Source: an uncultured Duncaniella sp. (GTDB lineage Bacteria; Bacteroidota; Bacteroidia; Bacteroidales; Muribaculaceae). From it: a stretch of DNA of 64,000 bases. The notes below the pieces were generated by a model that was given only the letters and a program-made list of their open reading frames with translations, was not told where the DNA came from and made no database searches. The DNA lies in the NCBI GenBank assembly GCA_958352885.1, contig CATWQI010000004.1, forward strand, positions 124,001-188,000. The letters run 5' to 3'. Positions 27,086 to 36,534 of this stretch are shown here, piece by piece (the stretch's first letter is position 1; every line of letters starts with the position of its first letter). Made by a program: the position numbers and the translations under genes.

Positions 27086-28216
27086 ATGAAATTTACAGTT
27101 CCAAGCAAGACACTTCATAATTTTGCTTCGTCGGTAAGCAAGGTCATCAATGCCAAGAACGCGCTGACCATTCTTAATAATTTCCTTTTCTCTATAGAGG
27201 GCAATGTGCTTACAATCACGGCATGTGACGGCGAGAATACCCTTTGTGGACGTATTCCCATCATGGATGTGGAGGGTTACGGTGAGTTTTGCATAGATGC
27301 CCGCAGGGTAGTTGAGCTGCTCCGCGTGATGCCTGAGCAGGAACTGAATTTTGAGATTGATGATACTACTCTCGCTGTCGAGATGTCACATCCCAATGGC
27401 TCATATAAATTTATGGGCGTTTCAGGTGCGGAATATCCACGCTTCAACCGTACTGCTTCCGATAATCTTCTTACTTTCCAGACCTCTGGCTCACTGTTGC
27501 TCCGTGGTTTGGAATTTACTTCGTTTGCCGCCGGTACCGATATGCTGCGCCCGCAGATGATGGGTGTGTATTGGGACATAAAGCCTGACCGCCTGATTTT
27601 CGTGGCAACCGACACCCATAAGCTTGTGAAATTCGAGGATGCAAGTTTCGCTCCAGGCATAGAGGGGTCATTTATCCTTCCTAACAAGTCGACCAATGTG
27701 TTCCGCAGTGTTTTCAGCAAGGATGAGGATGTTAAAGTTTCTCTTGACCCGCAGCAGGGTGTGACATTTGAAAATGACACCTTCACATTCGAGAGCCGTC
27801 TTGTCAAAGGTCGTTTCCCTGATTACACCCGTGTGATTCCTGCCAATAATCCTTTCACACTCACAGTCAACCGTCACCAGTTCACCACTGCGGTGCGTCG
27901 GGTGAGTCTCTTTGTGGATGAAGGTCACGGTCTTATCAAGTTCCGTCTCACACCGGATATGCTTACAATCAAGGCATCCGACAACGAGTATAACACCTCG
28001 GGTGTCGAGACTCTCGCTTCGGATTTTACCGGCAACAGCATGGTGGTTGGCTTCAGTTCTTCATATCTGTCTGAACTGGCTGGAGTGCTTTGGACTGATG
28101 ATATCGTGTTCAAGCTCGCCGACCCGTCTAAGCCGGCTGTCATCCTTCCCACCGAGGATAAGGCTGATACCAAGCTCACAATGCTCCTCATGCCGATGAG
28201 TGTTACAGACTTCTGA
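27086..28216 (+). CDS. dnaN: DNA polymerase III beta subunit (sliding clamp)
   Basis: 376 aa, the standard length. It forms the dimeric ring that tethers the replicative polymerase. Three repeated clamp domains are discernible: MKFTVPSKTLHNFASSVSK at the start, the second from about residue 127 (LRPQMMGVYWDI), and the third from about 245 ending in the clamp C-terminus (KLTMLLMPMSVTDF). It is the first gene of a run of DNA-processing genes (exonuclease, then coaBC, porD and recN). Confidence 0.97.
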   Translation: MKFTVPSKTLHNFASSVSKVINAKNALTILNNFLFSIEGNVLTITACDGENTLCGRIPIMDVEGYGEFCIDARRVVELLRVMPEQELNFEIDDTTLAVEMSHPNGSYKFMGVSGAEYPRFNRTASDNLLTFQTSGSLLLRGLEFTSFAAGTDMLRPQMMGVYWDIKPDRLIFVATDTHKLVKFEDASFAPGIEGSFILPNKSTNVFRSVFSKDEDVKVSLDPQQGVTFENDTFTFESRLVKGRFPDYTRVIPANNPFTLTVNRHQFTTAVRRVSLFVDEGHGLIKFRLTPDMLTIKASDNEYNTSGVETLASDFTGNSMVVGFSSSYLSELAGVLWTDDIVFKLADPSKPAVILPTEDKADTKLTMLLMPMSVTDF

Positions 28217-28229
28217 TATCCCGGACAAA

Positions 28230-28994
28230 ATGAAGCTTAATTTAAAGAAGCCAATAGTGTTTTTCGACCTCGAAACTACCGGGGTCGATGTCACTAACGA
28301 CCATATAGTGGAAATCTCATTTATCAAGATTCTCCCTTCGGGTGAGGAGATTGAGAAGACACGCCGGATTAATCCGGGCGTGAAGATTCCGCCTGAAGCG
28401 ACAGCTGTGCATCATATCTCTGATGAGGATGTGGCGGACGCTCCGACATTCAAGCAGATAGCCCGCTCACTCGCAAATGAGATGACAGGGTGTGATATAG
28501 CCGGTTTCAACTCCAATAAGTTTGACATACCCATGCTTGACCAAGAGTTTCAGCGAGCCGGAATCAAGTTTGATTTTTCCAAGGCACGTATGATAGATGT
28601 GCAGACCATATTCCACAAGAAAGAGCAGCGTACGCTTGTGGCTGCCTATCGGTTCTATTGTGGCAAGGAGCTTGACGGCGCGCATTCGGCAAATGCCGAC
28701 ACACGTGCCACTTATGAGGTGCTCATGGCTCAGCTTGACAAGTATGATGACTTGCCCAACGACATGGAGGAGCTGAGCAAATTCTCCCGCCAGAACCGGA
28801 ATGTGGATTTTATGGGGCGTCTTATATATAATGATAATGACGAGGAAGTGGTCAATTTCGGGAAATACAAAGGAAAACTTGCAGGTGAGGTGCTCCAGAA
28901 GGATCCGGGCTATTATGACTGGATTATGAAAGGTGATTTCCCGCAGAATACCAAAGATTGTTTCACCCGTATAAAACTACGCATGAAGAAATGA
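28230..28994 (+). CDS. DEDDh 3'-5' exonuclease (DnaQ-like)
   Basis: 254 aa from the ATG at 28230. An upstream ATG at 28200 would overlap dnaN. The exonuclease core (about residues 5-175) shows ExoI FFDLETTGVD, ExoII GFNSNKFDIPML and ExoIII HSANADTRATYEVL with His-x-x-x-x-Asp, so it is DEDDh type. A C-terminal module (about 205-250, VNFGKYKGKLAGEV then DPGYYDWIMKGDFP) resembles the extra domain in exodeoxyribonuclease X-like proteins. Between dnaN and coaBC it may serve in proofreading or repair. The stop codon overlaps the coaBC start (ATGA). Confidence 0.88.
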   Translation: MKLNLKKPIVFFDLETTGVDVTNDHIVEISFIKILPSGEEIEKTRRINPGVKIPPEATAVHHISDEDVADAPTFKQIARSLANEMTGCDIAGFNSNKFDIPMLDQEFQRAGIKFDFSKARMIDVQTIFHKKEQRTLVAAYRFYCGKELDGAHSANADTRATYEVLMAQLDKYDDLPNDMEELSKFSRQNRNVDFMGRLIYNDNDEEVVNFGKYKGKLAGEVLQKDPGYYDWIMKGDFPQNTKDCFTRIKLRMKK

Positions 28995-30202
28995 GTTTGC
29001 AGGGCAAACATATCATACTCGGAATCTGTGGCGGCATCGCGGCTTATAAGTCGGTGTCGCTGCTGAGGTTATTGGTAAAGGCAGGTGCTGAAGTGCAGGT
29101 GGTCATCACGCCGGCCGGAAAGGAGTTTATCACCCCTGTGACTCTCTCGGCTCTTAGCCAGAAGCCGGTGGTGAGTGAATTTTTTACCGCCAATACCGGT
29201 GAATGGCATTCGCATGTCGACCTCGGGTTGTGGGCTGACTGTATGGTCATAGCTCCAGCCACGGCTTCGTCAATAGGGAAGATGGCTCATGGTATAGCTG
29301 ACAATATGCTTATCACTACCTATCTTTCCGCCAAGTCTCCGGTGTTTGTAGCTCCGGCGATGGACCTCGACATGATGGCTCATCCGTCGACGCAAGCAAA
29401 CATAGAGTTGCTGCGCAGCTATGGCAATCATATCATAGAGCCGGAGTCTGGTTACCTTGCAAGCGGGCTTGTAGGCAAAGGCCGCATGGAGGAACCGGAG
29501 AGAATCGTAGAGGTGCTTGAACGCTTTTTTGCCGTGAAGGAGACTCTGAAAGGGAAAAAAGTGCTCATCACGGCAGGCCCTACGCATGAAAAGATTGATC
29601 CTGTACGTTTCATAGGGAACTATTCGACCGGAAAGATGGGCTATGCGTTGGCTGAGGAATGTGCCGGGCGCGGAGCTGACGTCGTTCTGGTAAGCGGACC
29701 TGTATCCGTCACAGCCTGTCATCCGTCGATAAAGGTGGTGGATGTCGAGTCTGCCAAGGAGATGCTTGCCGCTTGTGAGAATGTGTTTCCCTCGGTCGAT
29801 ATAGCCATTATGTGTGCTGCTGTGGCGGACTATGCTCCGGCGCATACGTCTGATTCCAAAATCAAACGTGAGCATCAGGAGGTCCCTGTGATTGAGCTGG
29901 TGAAAAATCCGGATATTGCCGCTACCTTAGGAGCCAAGAAGACCCCGGGACAGCGTATGATAGGTTTTGCGCTTGAAACCGACCATGAATTTGACAATGC
30001 GGTAGAGAAGCTTGACAGGAAGAACCTTGATATGATAGTTCTTAATTCCATGCGTGACAAAGGTGCCGGATTTGGGACAGACACGAATAAAATCACCATC
30101 TTCACCCGTGAAGGAAAGAGTGTGGAATATCCGCTGAAATCAAAGCGTGAGGTTGCGGGTGATATCGTAGATGCCATTGTGTCACTTGGTTTGCCGGAGT
30201 GA
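28991..30202 (+). CDS. coaBC: Bifunctional phosphopantothenoylcysteine decarboxylase/synthetase
   Basis: 403 aa from the ATG at 28991, which overlaps the previous stop by 4 bp. It adds cysteine to phosphopantothenate and decarboxylates the product, two steps of coenzyme A synthesis. The N-terminal flavoprotein CoaC domain has ILGICGGIAAYKSVSLLRLL and APAMDLDMMAHP. The central SGYLASGLVGKGRMEEPE contains the substrate-clamp cysteine-loop equivalent. The C-terminal CoaB domain has TAGPTHEKIDPVRFIGNYST and AAVADYAP. A second CoA gene, coaE, is elsewhere in the window. Confidence 0.96.
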   Translation: MSLQGKHIILGICGGIAAYKSVSLLRLLVKAGAEVQVVITPAGKEFITPVTLSALSQKPVVSEFFTANTGEWHSHVDLGLWADCMVIAPATASSIGKMAHGIADNMLITTYLSAKSPVFVAPAMDLDMMAHPSTQANIELLRSYGNHIIEPESGYLASGLVGKGRMEEPERIVEVLERFFAVKETLKGKKVLITAGPTHEKIDPVRFIGNYSTGKMGYALAEECAGRGADVVLVSGPVSVTACHPSIKVVDVESAKEMLAACENVFPSVDIAIMCAAVADYAPAHTSDSKIKREHQEVPVIELVKNPDIAATLGAKKTPGQRMIGFALETDHEFDNAVEKLDRKNLDMIVLNSMRDKGAGFGTDTNKITIFTREGKSVEYPLKSKREVAGDIVDAIVSLGLPE

Positions 30203-31113
30203 TGAAGTGGGTTCTGTTGGTCATACCGTTGCTGTTGGTCTCGGTTTCTGCCATGGCACAGGAGTTGAATTGCCGTGTGGAGGTGGATGCCTCACAGATT
30301 GAGGGAACCAATAAGTCGGTTTTCGAGACTCTTCAGACAGCTATAAACGAGTATGTCAACACCACGAAATGGAGCGATGCGGTCTTTTCTTCTAATGAAA
30401 AGATAGAGTCGAATTTATTCCTAACCGTTAGCGGTTATGACGAGTCAACAGGGAAGATGAGCGGTTCGCTACAGGTGCAGTCGGTGCGTCCGGTCTACAA
30501 TTCGTCGTATGTCAGCACATTGATTAATTTTAAAGACAACAGGATAGAGTTCACGTATACGGAAAATGAGCCTCTCATTTATTCCGAGACAGAAATGCAA
30601 AGCCAGCTCACAGCGATTGTAAATTTTTATGTAAATCTGATTCTGGCTGTTGATTTTGACTCATTCTCGCTCCATGGGGGCGACAGGTTCTTTGACAGGC
30701 TTGAGCTGATAGTCCATCAGGCGCAGTCGGCAGGCGAAAGCGGTTGGCGTACGTTTGAGGATACTAAAAACAGGGCGGCGGTGCTCAATTCGTTCATATC
30801 GCCCTCGACATCGCAGATTCGAGAGCTATACTACAGATATCACATTCAAGGTCTGGACGTGATGTCGGTAAGTCCTGACAAAGGGAGGGGAGCTATTGAC
30901 TCCTCGCTTGATATCCTATCCCGGATTTATGAAACTGACCCGATGTCGGTTGGATTGTCCATGTTCAAGGATGCCAAGCTTGATGAACTTGTCAATATTT
31001 ATTCCAAGGCATCAGATAAGGAACGTCAGCATGCCTGTCGTATTCTTACAGAATTATACCCTACCGATGAGTCTCGCCTCGAACTTATAAAACGCGGTGG
31101 CGTTGACAATTGA
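30199..31113 (+). CDS. porD: DUF4835 protein, PorD-like type IX secretion component
   Basis: 304 aa. A signal peptide is present (LLLVSVSAMAQEL). The mature protein starts with NCRVEVDASQIEGTN and contains YNSSYVSTLINFKDN, the hallmarks of DUF4835, named PorD in some Bacteroidetes type IX secretion work. It is presumably periplasmic or at the outer membrane. It overlaps coaBC by 4 bp. The order coaBC-DUF4835-recN is conserved in the phylum even in species without an obvious type IX system, so presence alone does not prove that system here. Confidence 0.8.
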   Translation: MMKWVLLVIPLLLVSVSAMAQELNCRVEVDASQIEGTNKSVFETLQTAINEYVNTTKWSDAVFSSNEKIESNLFLTVSGYDESTGKMSGSLQVQSVRPVYNSSYVSTLINFKDNRIEFTYTENEPLIYSETEMQSQLTAIVNFYVNLILAVDFDSFSLHGGDRFFDRLELIVHQAQSAGESGWRTFEDTKNRAAVLNSFISPSTSQIRELYYRYHIQGLDVMSVSPDKGRGAIDSSLDILSRIYETDPMSVGLSMFKDAKLDELVNIYSKASDKERQHACRILTELYPTDESRLELIKRGGVDN

Positions 31114-31188
31114 GAGCTTGTGTCTCCATGCCGTGACTGTCATGTTTCGATTTAATAACTAAGCAAACCATAAAAAATTAACTTACAA

Positions 31189-32847
31189 GTGTTAGAGTCA
31201 CTTCACATATCCAATTATGCGCTTATTGATGTCATAGACATTGATTTCCACAAGGGATTCAATGTGATAACCGGTGAGACCGGAGCCGGAAAGTCAATAA
31301 TCCTCGGCGCTCTGTCTCTGATACTCGGAGGGAGAGCTGACTCACGCGTTGTAACTAATCCGGAGGCGAAAAGCGTGATTGAGGCAGTGTTTACGGTCGA
31401 AGGTTATCCCTCACTCAAGGAGTATTGCCTCGATGCCGATATAGAATGGGATGATGACAGATGCATACTACGGCGTGAGGTTGCGCCTGCAGGTCGTTCG
31501 CGTGCGTTTGTCAATGATTCCCCTGTCCCGCTTTCCAAACTCCAGGCAGTGGCGATGCGTCTCATAGACATCCATTCGCAACATCAGAACCAGCTGCTGT
31601 CCATGCCTGATTTCCAGCTTAAAATCATAGATACGCTTGCTGGCAACAGGCTTCGGCTGGATGAGTATGCAAAACGATATAATGCTTTGCGTGAGGCTGT
31701 GCGCCAGCTGAAGGTGATGCGGGCGAAGGTGGAGCGAAGCCGTGAAGATGAGGAGTTTACACGATTCCAGCTTGAACAGCTTGAGGAACTGAACCTTCTT
31801 CCCGGGGAACAGGCTGACCTTGAGCGAGAGCGGGAGGTGATGTCAAATATAGCTGTGATAAAGGATGCTCTCAACCGTGCTGCCGGAGCGCTGTCGCAGG
31901 ATTCCGAGAATGCGGTATCGCTTGTCGAGACTGCCATTGATGCCTGTGAAGACCTTGGAGACGTCCTGAATGCGACCGACGATATACCGGAACGGTTGGA
32001 GTCGGCTAAAATAGAGCTAAATGACATTGCGTCAACCCTGAGCGGGCTTGACGAGAGCCTCTCGGCTGACCCTGCGGAGCTTGCGGCTATCGAGGACAGG
32101 CTTAATTCCATCTACACGCTATGCCACAAGCATCATGTGGATAACAGTGACGGACTGATTGCTCTCCGTGACTCGCTGCGCAACAAGCTGAACGCTCTTG
32201 ACAACTCTGACGAGTTCCTTAAGGATTTGGAGAAGGAGGCCCGCCGGGCAAAGGCACTTGCCAAGGAAGTAGCCATGGAGATTTCGGAGGCGCGTAAGGC
32301 GGAGGCTGTTAAATTCGGACAGCGGTTGCGAGAAGTAGCCATGCCGCTTGGTATGAAAAATCTCCAGTGTGATATCCAGGTGCTACCGGCTGATATGTCG
32401 GCTACCGGAATGGACACTGTGCAGTTCATGTTTGCATTCAACAAGAATCAGCCGCTTATGCCGGTCGGAGCGACAGCCTCGGGCGGTGAGATTTCGCGCC
32501 TTATGCTCTCGATCAAGTCGATTATCGCTTCAAGAATGCAGCTCCCGAGCATAATCTTCGACGAGATTGACACGGGAGTTTCCGGAGATGTCGCCAACCG
32601 TATGGGCGAGATGATGCGTGACATATCAAAAAGCATTCAGGTGACAGCCATCACACACCTGCCGCAGGTGGCATCGAAAGGTGATGCGCAGTATCGTGTG
32701 TACAAGGAGGATGATGACCATTCGACGCATACGCACATATCAAGGCTCTCAGACGAGGAGCGTGTCACTGCTATCGCCTCCATGCTTGGCGGTGCTTCAA
32801 TTGACAAGGCTGCGCTTGCAGCCGCACGCTCACTGCTGAAAAAATGA
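31189..32847 (+). CDS. recN: DNA repair protein RecN
   Basis: 552 aa from a GTG start (31189), chosen because MLESLHISNYALIDVIDIDF is the family N-terminus. An SMC-like ATPase that acts in double-strand break repair. The Walker A motif is GETGAGKSIILGAL, followed by RRE and GRSRAFVNDSP. Two coiled-coil arms (about 150-225 and 300-370) flank a hinge. The signature TASGGEISRLMLSIKSI and the Walker B SIIFDEIDTGVSG are C-terminal. Normal length. Confidence 0.96.
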   Translation: MLESLHISNYALIDVIDIDFHKGFNVITGETGAGKSIILGALSLILGGRADSRVVTNPEAKSVIEAVFTVEGYPSLKEYCLDADIEWDDDRCILRREVAPAGRSRAFVNDSPVPLSKLQAVAMRLIDIHSQHQNQLLSMPDFQLKIIDTLAGNRLRLDEYAKRYNALREAVRQLKVMRAKVERSREDEEFTRFQLEQLEELNLLPGEQADLEREREVMSNIAVIKDALNRAAGALSQDSENAVSLVETAIDACEDLGDVLNATDDIPERLESAKIELNDIASTLSGLDESLSADPAELAAIEDRLNSIYTLCHKHHVDNSDGLIALRDSLRNKLNALDNSDEFLKDLEKEARRAKALAKEVAMEISEARKAEAVKFGQRLREVAMPLGMKNLQCDIQVLPADMSATGMDTVQFMFAFNKNQPLMPVGATASGGEISRLMLSIKSIIASRMQLPSIIFDEIDTGVSGDVANRMGEMMRDISKSIQVTAITHLPQVASKGDAQYRVYKEDDDHSTHTHISRLSDEERVTAIASMLGGASIDKAALAAARSLLKK

Positions 32848-32907
32848 GGACTTGGAGAGCCGTATAACCCAATTAAAGATTGATAAACCCAGAAAATATA
32901 TTATATA

Positions 32908-33663
32908 GTGGAACGTAGCGATTACATTTACGGTATCCGTGCCGTGCTTGAGGCGATAGAGGCCGGAAAGGAGATAGACAAGATATTTATAGCCAAGGAT
33001 TTGCAAGGAGAATTGGCGGGCGAGCTTATTGCAGCCGCCAGAGCTGCCAGGGTGGTGATGCAGCGTGTGCCGGTGGAACGTATCAACCGCATTACCCGCA
33101 AGAATCATCAAGGAGTCCTTGCGATGATGTCTGCGATAACTTATCATCGTCTCGACCATCTGGTGCCGGAGCTTTATGAGGCTGGCATATTACCCTTCAT
33201 AGTGTTGCTTGACGGTATAACTGATGTGCGTAACTTTGGTGCTATAGCCCGTACTTGCGAGTGTGCAGGGGTAGATGCAATTGTTATCCCTGAGCATGGC
33301 AGTGTGTCGGTCGGAGGGGATGCAATCAAGACTTCAGCCGGGGCGCTGCATCACATACCTGTGTGCCGTGTGTCATCAATTGCCTGGGCTGCGAAATTCC
33401 TCCGCGAGAATGGTTACAATGTGGTGGCTGTCTCGGAAAAGGCTGACATAAATTACACAGAGGGGCATTACAGCGACCCTGTAGCACTTGTTATGGGAGC
33501 CGAGGATGTCGGTATCTCACCCGAGGCGATGAAGCAGTGCGAGACCAAGGTGTCAATACCTATGTTCGGAAACATAGGTTCGCTTAATGTTTCAGTGGCA
33601 GCCGGAGTAATGATTTATGAGGTAGTGCGTCAGCGTCTGAATGCTAACCTTGAGATAATCTGA
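32908..33663 (+). CDS. rlmB: 23S rRNA (guanosine-2'-O-) methyltransferase, RlmB/TrmH family
   Basis: 251 aa from a GTG start at 32908 (MERSDYIYGIRAVLEAI). The N-terminal substrate-binding domain (1-75) ends near INRITRKNHQGVLAM. The SPOUT domain carries the three motifs NFGAIARTCECAG, LVMGAEDVGIS and IPMFGNIGSLNVSVAAGV. It methylates a conserved guanosine of the ribosomal peptidyl-transferase loop if it is true RlmB. Other TrmH-family targets cannot be excluded. Its 3' end overlaps the convergent methyltransferase gene by 20 bp. Confidence 0.9.
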   Translation: MERSDYIYGIRAVLEAIEAGKEIDKIFIAKDLQGELAGELIAAARAARVVMQRVPVERINRITRKNHQGVLAMMSAITYHRLDHLVPELYEAGILPFIVLLDGITDVRNFGAIARTCECAGVDAIVIPEHGSVSVGGDAIKTSAGALHHIPVCRVSSIAWAAKFLRENGYNVVAVSEKADINYTEGHYSDPVALVMGAEDVGISPEAMKQCETKVSIPMFGNIGSLNVSVAAGVMIYEVVRQRLNANLEII

Positions 33664-34813
33664 CAACGATAAGAATTTTTTCGGAGTCGCAGTCTGTCGA
33701 GCCGAATACCATCATGTCACCCCCTTCTTTGACCTTGAGCTTCTTTACAAGTTCAGGGGCGGAGAGGGGGAAATTCCTTGTGGCGACATTGATTTTTGGA
33801 TATTTTTTCGCAAAAGCCTTAACATTCTGTTTTGAGAAAGGTATGACTTCTTCAATCTCCAAGTGGCAGCCCGGAAACCTATCTATCACACTTTCGGAAT
33901 AATACAGATGCGTGTTCGGGTGTAATTTATCGAGGTTGAAGCGTGATGACAGAGTGCGGTAGCCGCCACTCTTCATCACAGAAGGGTAGGGTTCATACAG
34001 ATAACCGCCTGCTTTAGGCTTGCCGAACATAGCCGATGCCGAATTTTCATCATCGGAGGAGAATACAAATTCAGCACCGCCGACAGTGACAGAGCGTATC
34101 GTCCGGGTTGTCTCTCCGGCATTATCTTTAGTGTGAATCAGCACCACTTCTTTGCATTCCTTGCGTGTCCCTATCAGTGTGACATCGCACTGCACTCCAA
34201 GTTCCTTTATGGCTGCATCGATGCTTACCATAGGGGAGCACTTTATGATAAGTTTGTCGCAACGTTCAAGCAGGAGTCCCAATGAAGCCGTGACGTCGGG
34301 ACGGCACTCCTTAAGTGCGAAGTGCCTGCCGGCTGAATCTCGTCTTGCCGGGTCGATAAAGATGGTGTCAAAGGTGCGCTTATTTCCGGCGAGCCATTCT
34401 ATACTGTCTCCTTCCAGAATTTCCACATTTCCAAGCCCTAAAGCCTTTACATTGTGGCATGCCGCCTCATAGCTCTCCTTGTTAAGTTCAATAGCTGTGA
34501 CTTCCGACGCTTTCCCGGCAAAATGAAAAGCGTCTATGCCAAGTCCGCAGGTCATGTCAAGCACAGTCCCGCTATCGTTAATCATACCCGCATGAATCTC
34601 GGCAACCGCGTCGGATGTCGCCATTTCCGCTACAGCCAACGATGGAAATATGAATTCGGGATTAGCAAGTGTGTCGGGCAGTTTTGATGCAGTCTTGTAT
34701 CGGCATTCTGCCTGAAGAATTTCCCATAGCTTCTCCGGGGAACCATGGTATTTCAATCTTAGGCGGTTGAAATCATTGCCCTTCAGGATGGAAGTCAGTT
34801 CGTTGTCCATCAA
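33644..34813 (-). CDS. Class I SAM-dependent methyltransferase with THUMP-like domain
   Basis: 389 aa. A Rossmann core at about residues 80-220 has VLDMTCGLGIDAFHFAG (SAM loop), VTAIELNKESYEAA and DTIFIDPARRD (catalytic/base loop). The C-terminal ~100 residues (VKKLKVKEGGDMMVFGST) match the THUMP-like domain that follows such cores in Bacteroidetes. The substrate is probably RNA, given the THUMP-like part and the neighbouring tsaB and rlmB. It overlaps tsaB by 4 bp and is co-directional with it. Confidence 0.85.
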   Translation of the reverse strand: MMDNELTSILKGNDFNRLRLKYHGSPEKLWEILQAECRYKTASKLPDTLANPEFIFPSLAVAEMATSDAVAEIHAGMINDSGTVLDMTCGLGIDAFHFAGKASEVTAIELNKESYEAACHNVKALGLGNVEILEGDSIEWLAGNKRTFDTIFIDPARRDSAGRHFALKECRPDVTASLGLLLERCDKLIIKCSPMVSIDAAIKELGVQCDVTLIGTRKECKEVVLIHTKDNAGETTRTIRSVTVGGAEFVFSSDDENSASAMFGKPKAGGYLYEPYPSVMKSGGYRTLSSRFNLDKLHPNTHLYYSESVIDRFPGCHLEIEEVIPFSKQNVKAFAKKYPKINVATRNFPLSAPELVKKLKVKEGGDMMVFGSTDCDSEKILIVVRLSQG

Positions 34814-35508
34814 CCGAGCACGCTGTTTTTGGGTTTTGTCGCCTGAAAATCTTTTATATAGTTAGGCACGCTGTAAGCTGTGTCAAGGAAATCGCGCTGG
34901 GAGTAAGCACGTTCGGCAAGCGCTATCATGTCGATGGCGAGCGGCACTATTTCCGGAACGAATGTGGCATTGGGAGCCTTGATTACCTCTTTGGCTTTGT
35001 CACTACCGTTCCCGAAAAACAGGACCTTGCTACCGGAAGCAAGTATGTCGGCATAGCTGCTCTCGTCAAGAATCAAAGGCTGTTGTCCCATGACATCCTG
35101 TAGTGCGAAATCATATGCGGCAGTATAGACTTCCATGCGCCTGGCATCAATCATGGGGACAAAAATCTCATCGCCCTCAAGCTCACGGGTGAACATGACC
35201 TGGCAAGCCAGAAGTTGGAGGGTATTTACTCCTATCAGGGGTATGTCAAGTGCGTAGGCGAGTCCTTTTGCTTCTGAGAGACCAATGCGCAGACCCGTGT
35301 AGCTGCCGGGACCCATTGACACGGCGACAGCATCAAGTTTGAGTTCCTTTTCCCTTGCGAAGTCAAGACAGTACTTGATATAGTCGCTCAGGAGTGCGGC
35401 ATGATTGCGACCTTCCATATCTTCCTGATGGGCAAGGACCATTCCCTCTGCAGTGAGGGCTACTGAGCACACATTGGTGGATGTTTCAATATTGAGAATG
35501 ACAGCCAT
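34810..35508 (-). CDS. tsaB: tRNA threonylcarbamoyladenosine biosynthesis protein TsaB
   Basis: 232 aa. An ASKHA-fold protein that dimerises with TsaD and is needed for the t6A modification at position 37 of ANN-decoding tRNAs. Signatures are the N-terminal ILNIETSTNVCSVAL, the HAALLSDYI motif and MGPGSYTGLRIGLSEAKGLA. The length is normal. The 4-bp overlap with the downstream methyltransferase suggests a two-gene RNA-modification operon. Confidence 0.96.
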   Translation of the reverse strand: MAVILNIETSTNVCSVALTAEGMVLAHQEDMEGRNHAALLSDYIKYCLDFAREKELKLDAVAVSMGPGSYTGLRIGLSEAKGLAYALDIPLIGVNTLQLLACQVMFTRELEGDEIFVPMIDARRMEVYTAAYDFALQDVMGQQPLILDESSYADILASGSKVLFFGNGSDKAKEVIKAPNATFVPEIVPLAIDMIALAERAYSQRDFLDTAYSVPNYIKDFQATKPKNSVLG

Positions 35509-35548
35509 AGCTATGGTGTTTTGCTTAAATAAATCGGAAAAACTTACA

Positions 35549-35556
35549 CAAAGTTA
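35549..35556 (-). promoter_or_regulatory. -7 box (TAACTTTG) for tsaB
   Basis: TAACTTTG on the minus strand predicts a leader of about 35 nt before the tsaB start. Confidence 0.55.
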
Positions 35557-35578
35557 CTGGTTTATCACGAGAAAATTG

Positions 35579-35586
35579 TAATTTTG
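35579..35586 (+). promoter_or_regulatory. -7 box (TAATTTTG) for the yicC-gmk-nadD run
   Basis: TAATTTTG fits TAnnTTTG and gives a leader of about 50 nt to the yicC start. It is divergent from the tsaB box. Confidence 0.5.
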
Positions 35587-35643
35587 TGGTAGAAATATTA
35601 GCTAATACTGCTCCTGAGGAGCTGAATTTTTAACACAGTCAGT

Positions 35644-36519
35644 ATGTTATACTCTATGACAGGGTTCGGGAAGTCCGTAACGGAGGTTCCCGGCAAGAAA
35701 ATCACGGTTGAGATTAAATCGCTTAACAGCAAACAGATTGATATAGCTGCGCGAGTTCCCTCTTCCTTACGTGAACACGAATTGCAGATGCGCAATGCTC
35801 TTGCACATCTACTGGAGCGCGGAAAGGTGGATCTGACCGTCTATGTTGAGGCGGTGGCAGCCGATGCAAGCATGCGCTTCAATATCCCTGTGCTACAGGC
35901 ATACAAGCGTGAGGTCGAGGAGATGGCGAAGTCTCTTGGAATTCCTGTACCGGCTGACTGGTATAGCGTGCTCCTTCGTTTCCCGGATGTGATGAGGTCC
36001 GATTCTGTTACCGAGGCTGATGCGACTGAGGTCGAGAGTGTAATGAATACACTGAATGAGGCAGCTGAAGCACTCATGAAATTCCGCCGCACGGAAGGAG
36101 AGAAACTTGAGGCGTTTTTCACTGTGCGAATCGAAAAGATTCGAGAATTGCTTGCGCAGGTTCCACGGTTCGAGGGGGAACGCATTGTCAAGATACGGAC
36201 TCGCATGGAGGAAGGATTAGCTAAGATTCAGACTATCGACTATGACAAGTCACGCCTTGAACAGGAACTGTTCTTCTATATAGAGAAACTTGATGTCAAA
36301 GAGGAGAAGCAGCGTCTGGCACAGCACCTGAACTATTTCATGGAGACTATGGGCGGACCGAAAGGGCAGGGCAAGAAGCTCGGGTTCATAACCCAGGAAA
36401 TAGGGCGTGAAATCAACACCCTCGGTTCCAAGAGCAATCATGCGGAGATGCAGAAACTCGTGGTGCAGATGAAGGATGTGCTTGAGCAGATAAAGGAACA
36501 GGTGCTTAATGTGATGTAA
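35644..36519 (+). CDS. YicC family endoribonuclease
   Basis: 291 aa. It begins MLYSMTGFGKS, the diagnostic YicC N-terminus, and ends with the DUF1732-type C-terminus (LGFITQEIGREINTLGSKSNHAEMQ). E. coli YicC is an endoribonuclease involved in small-RNA turnover. The core acidic residues of the C-terminal domain appear intact. It is followed after 15 bp by gmk, a widely conserved gene pair. Confidence 0.93.
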   Translation: MLYSMTGFGKSVTEVPGKKITVEIKSLNSKQIDIAARVPSSLREHELQMRNALAHLLERGKVDLTVYVEAVAADASMRFNIPVLQAYKREVEEMAKSLGIPVPADWYSVLLRFPDVMRSDSVTEADATEVESVMNTLNEAAEALMKFRRTEGEKLEAFFTVRIEKIRELLAQVPRFEGERIVKIRTRMEEGLAKIQTIDYDKSRLEQELFFYIEKLDVKEEKQRLAQHLNYFMETMGGPKGQGKKLGFITQEIGREINTLGSKSNHAEMQKLVVQMKDVLEQIKEQVLNVM

Positions 36520-36534
36520 TCCGGAATATACGCT

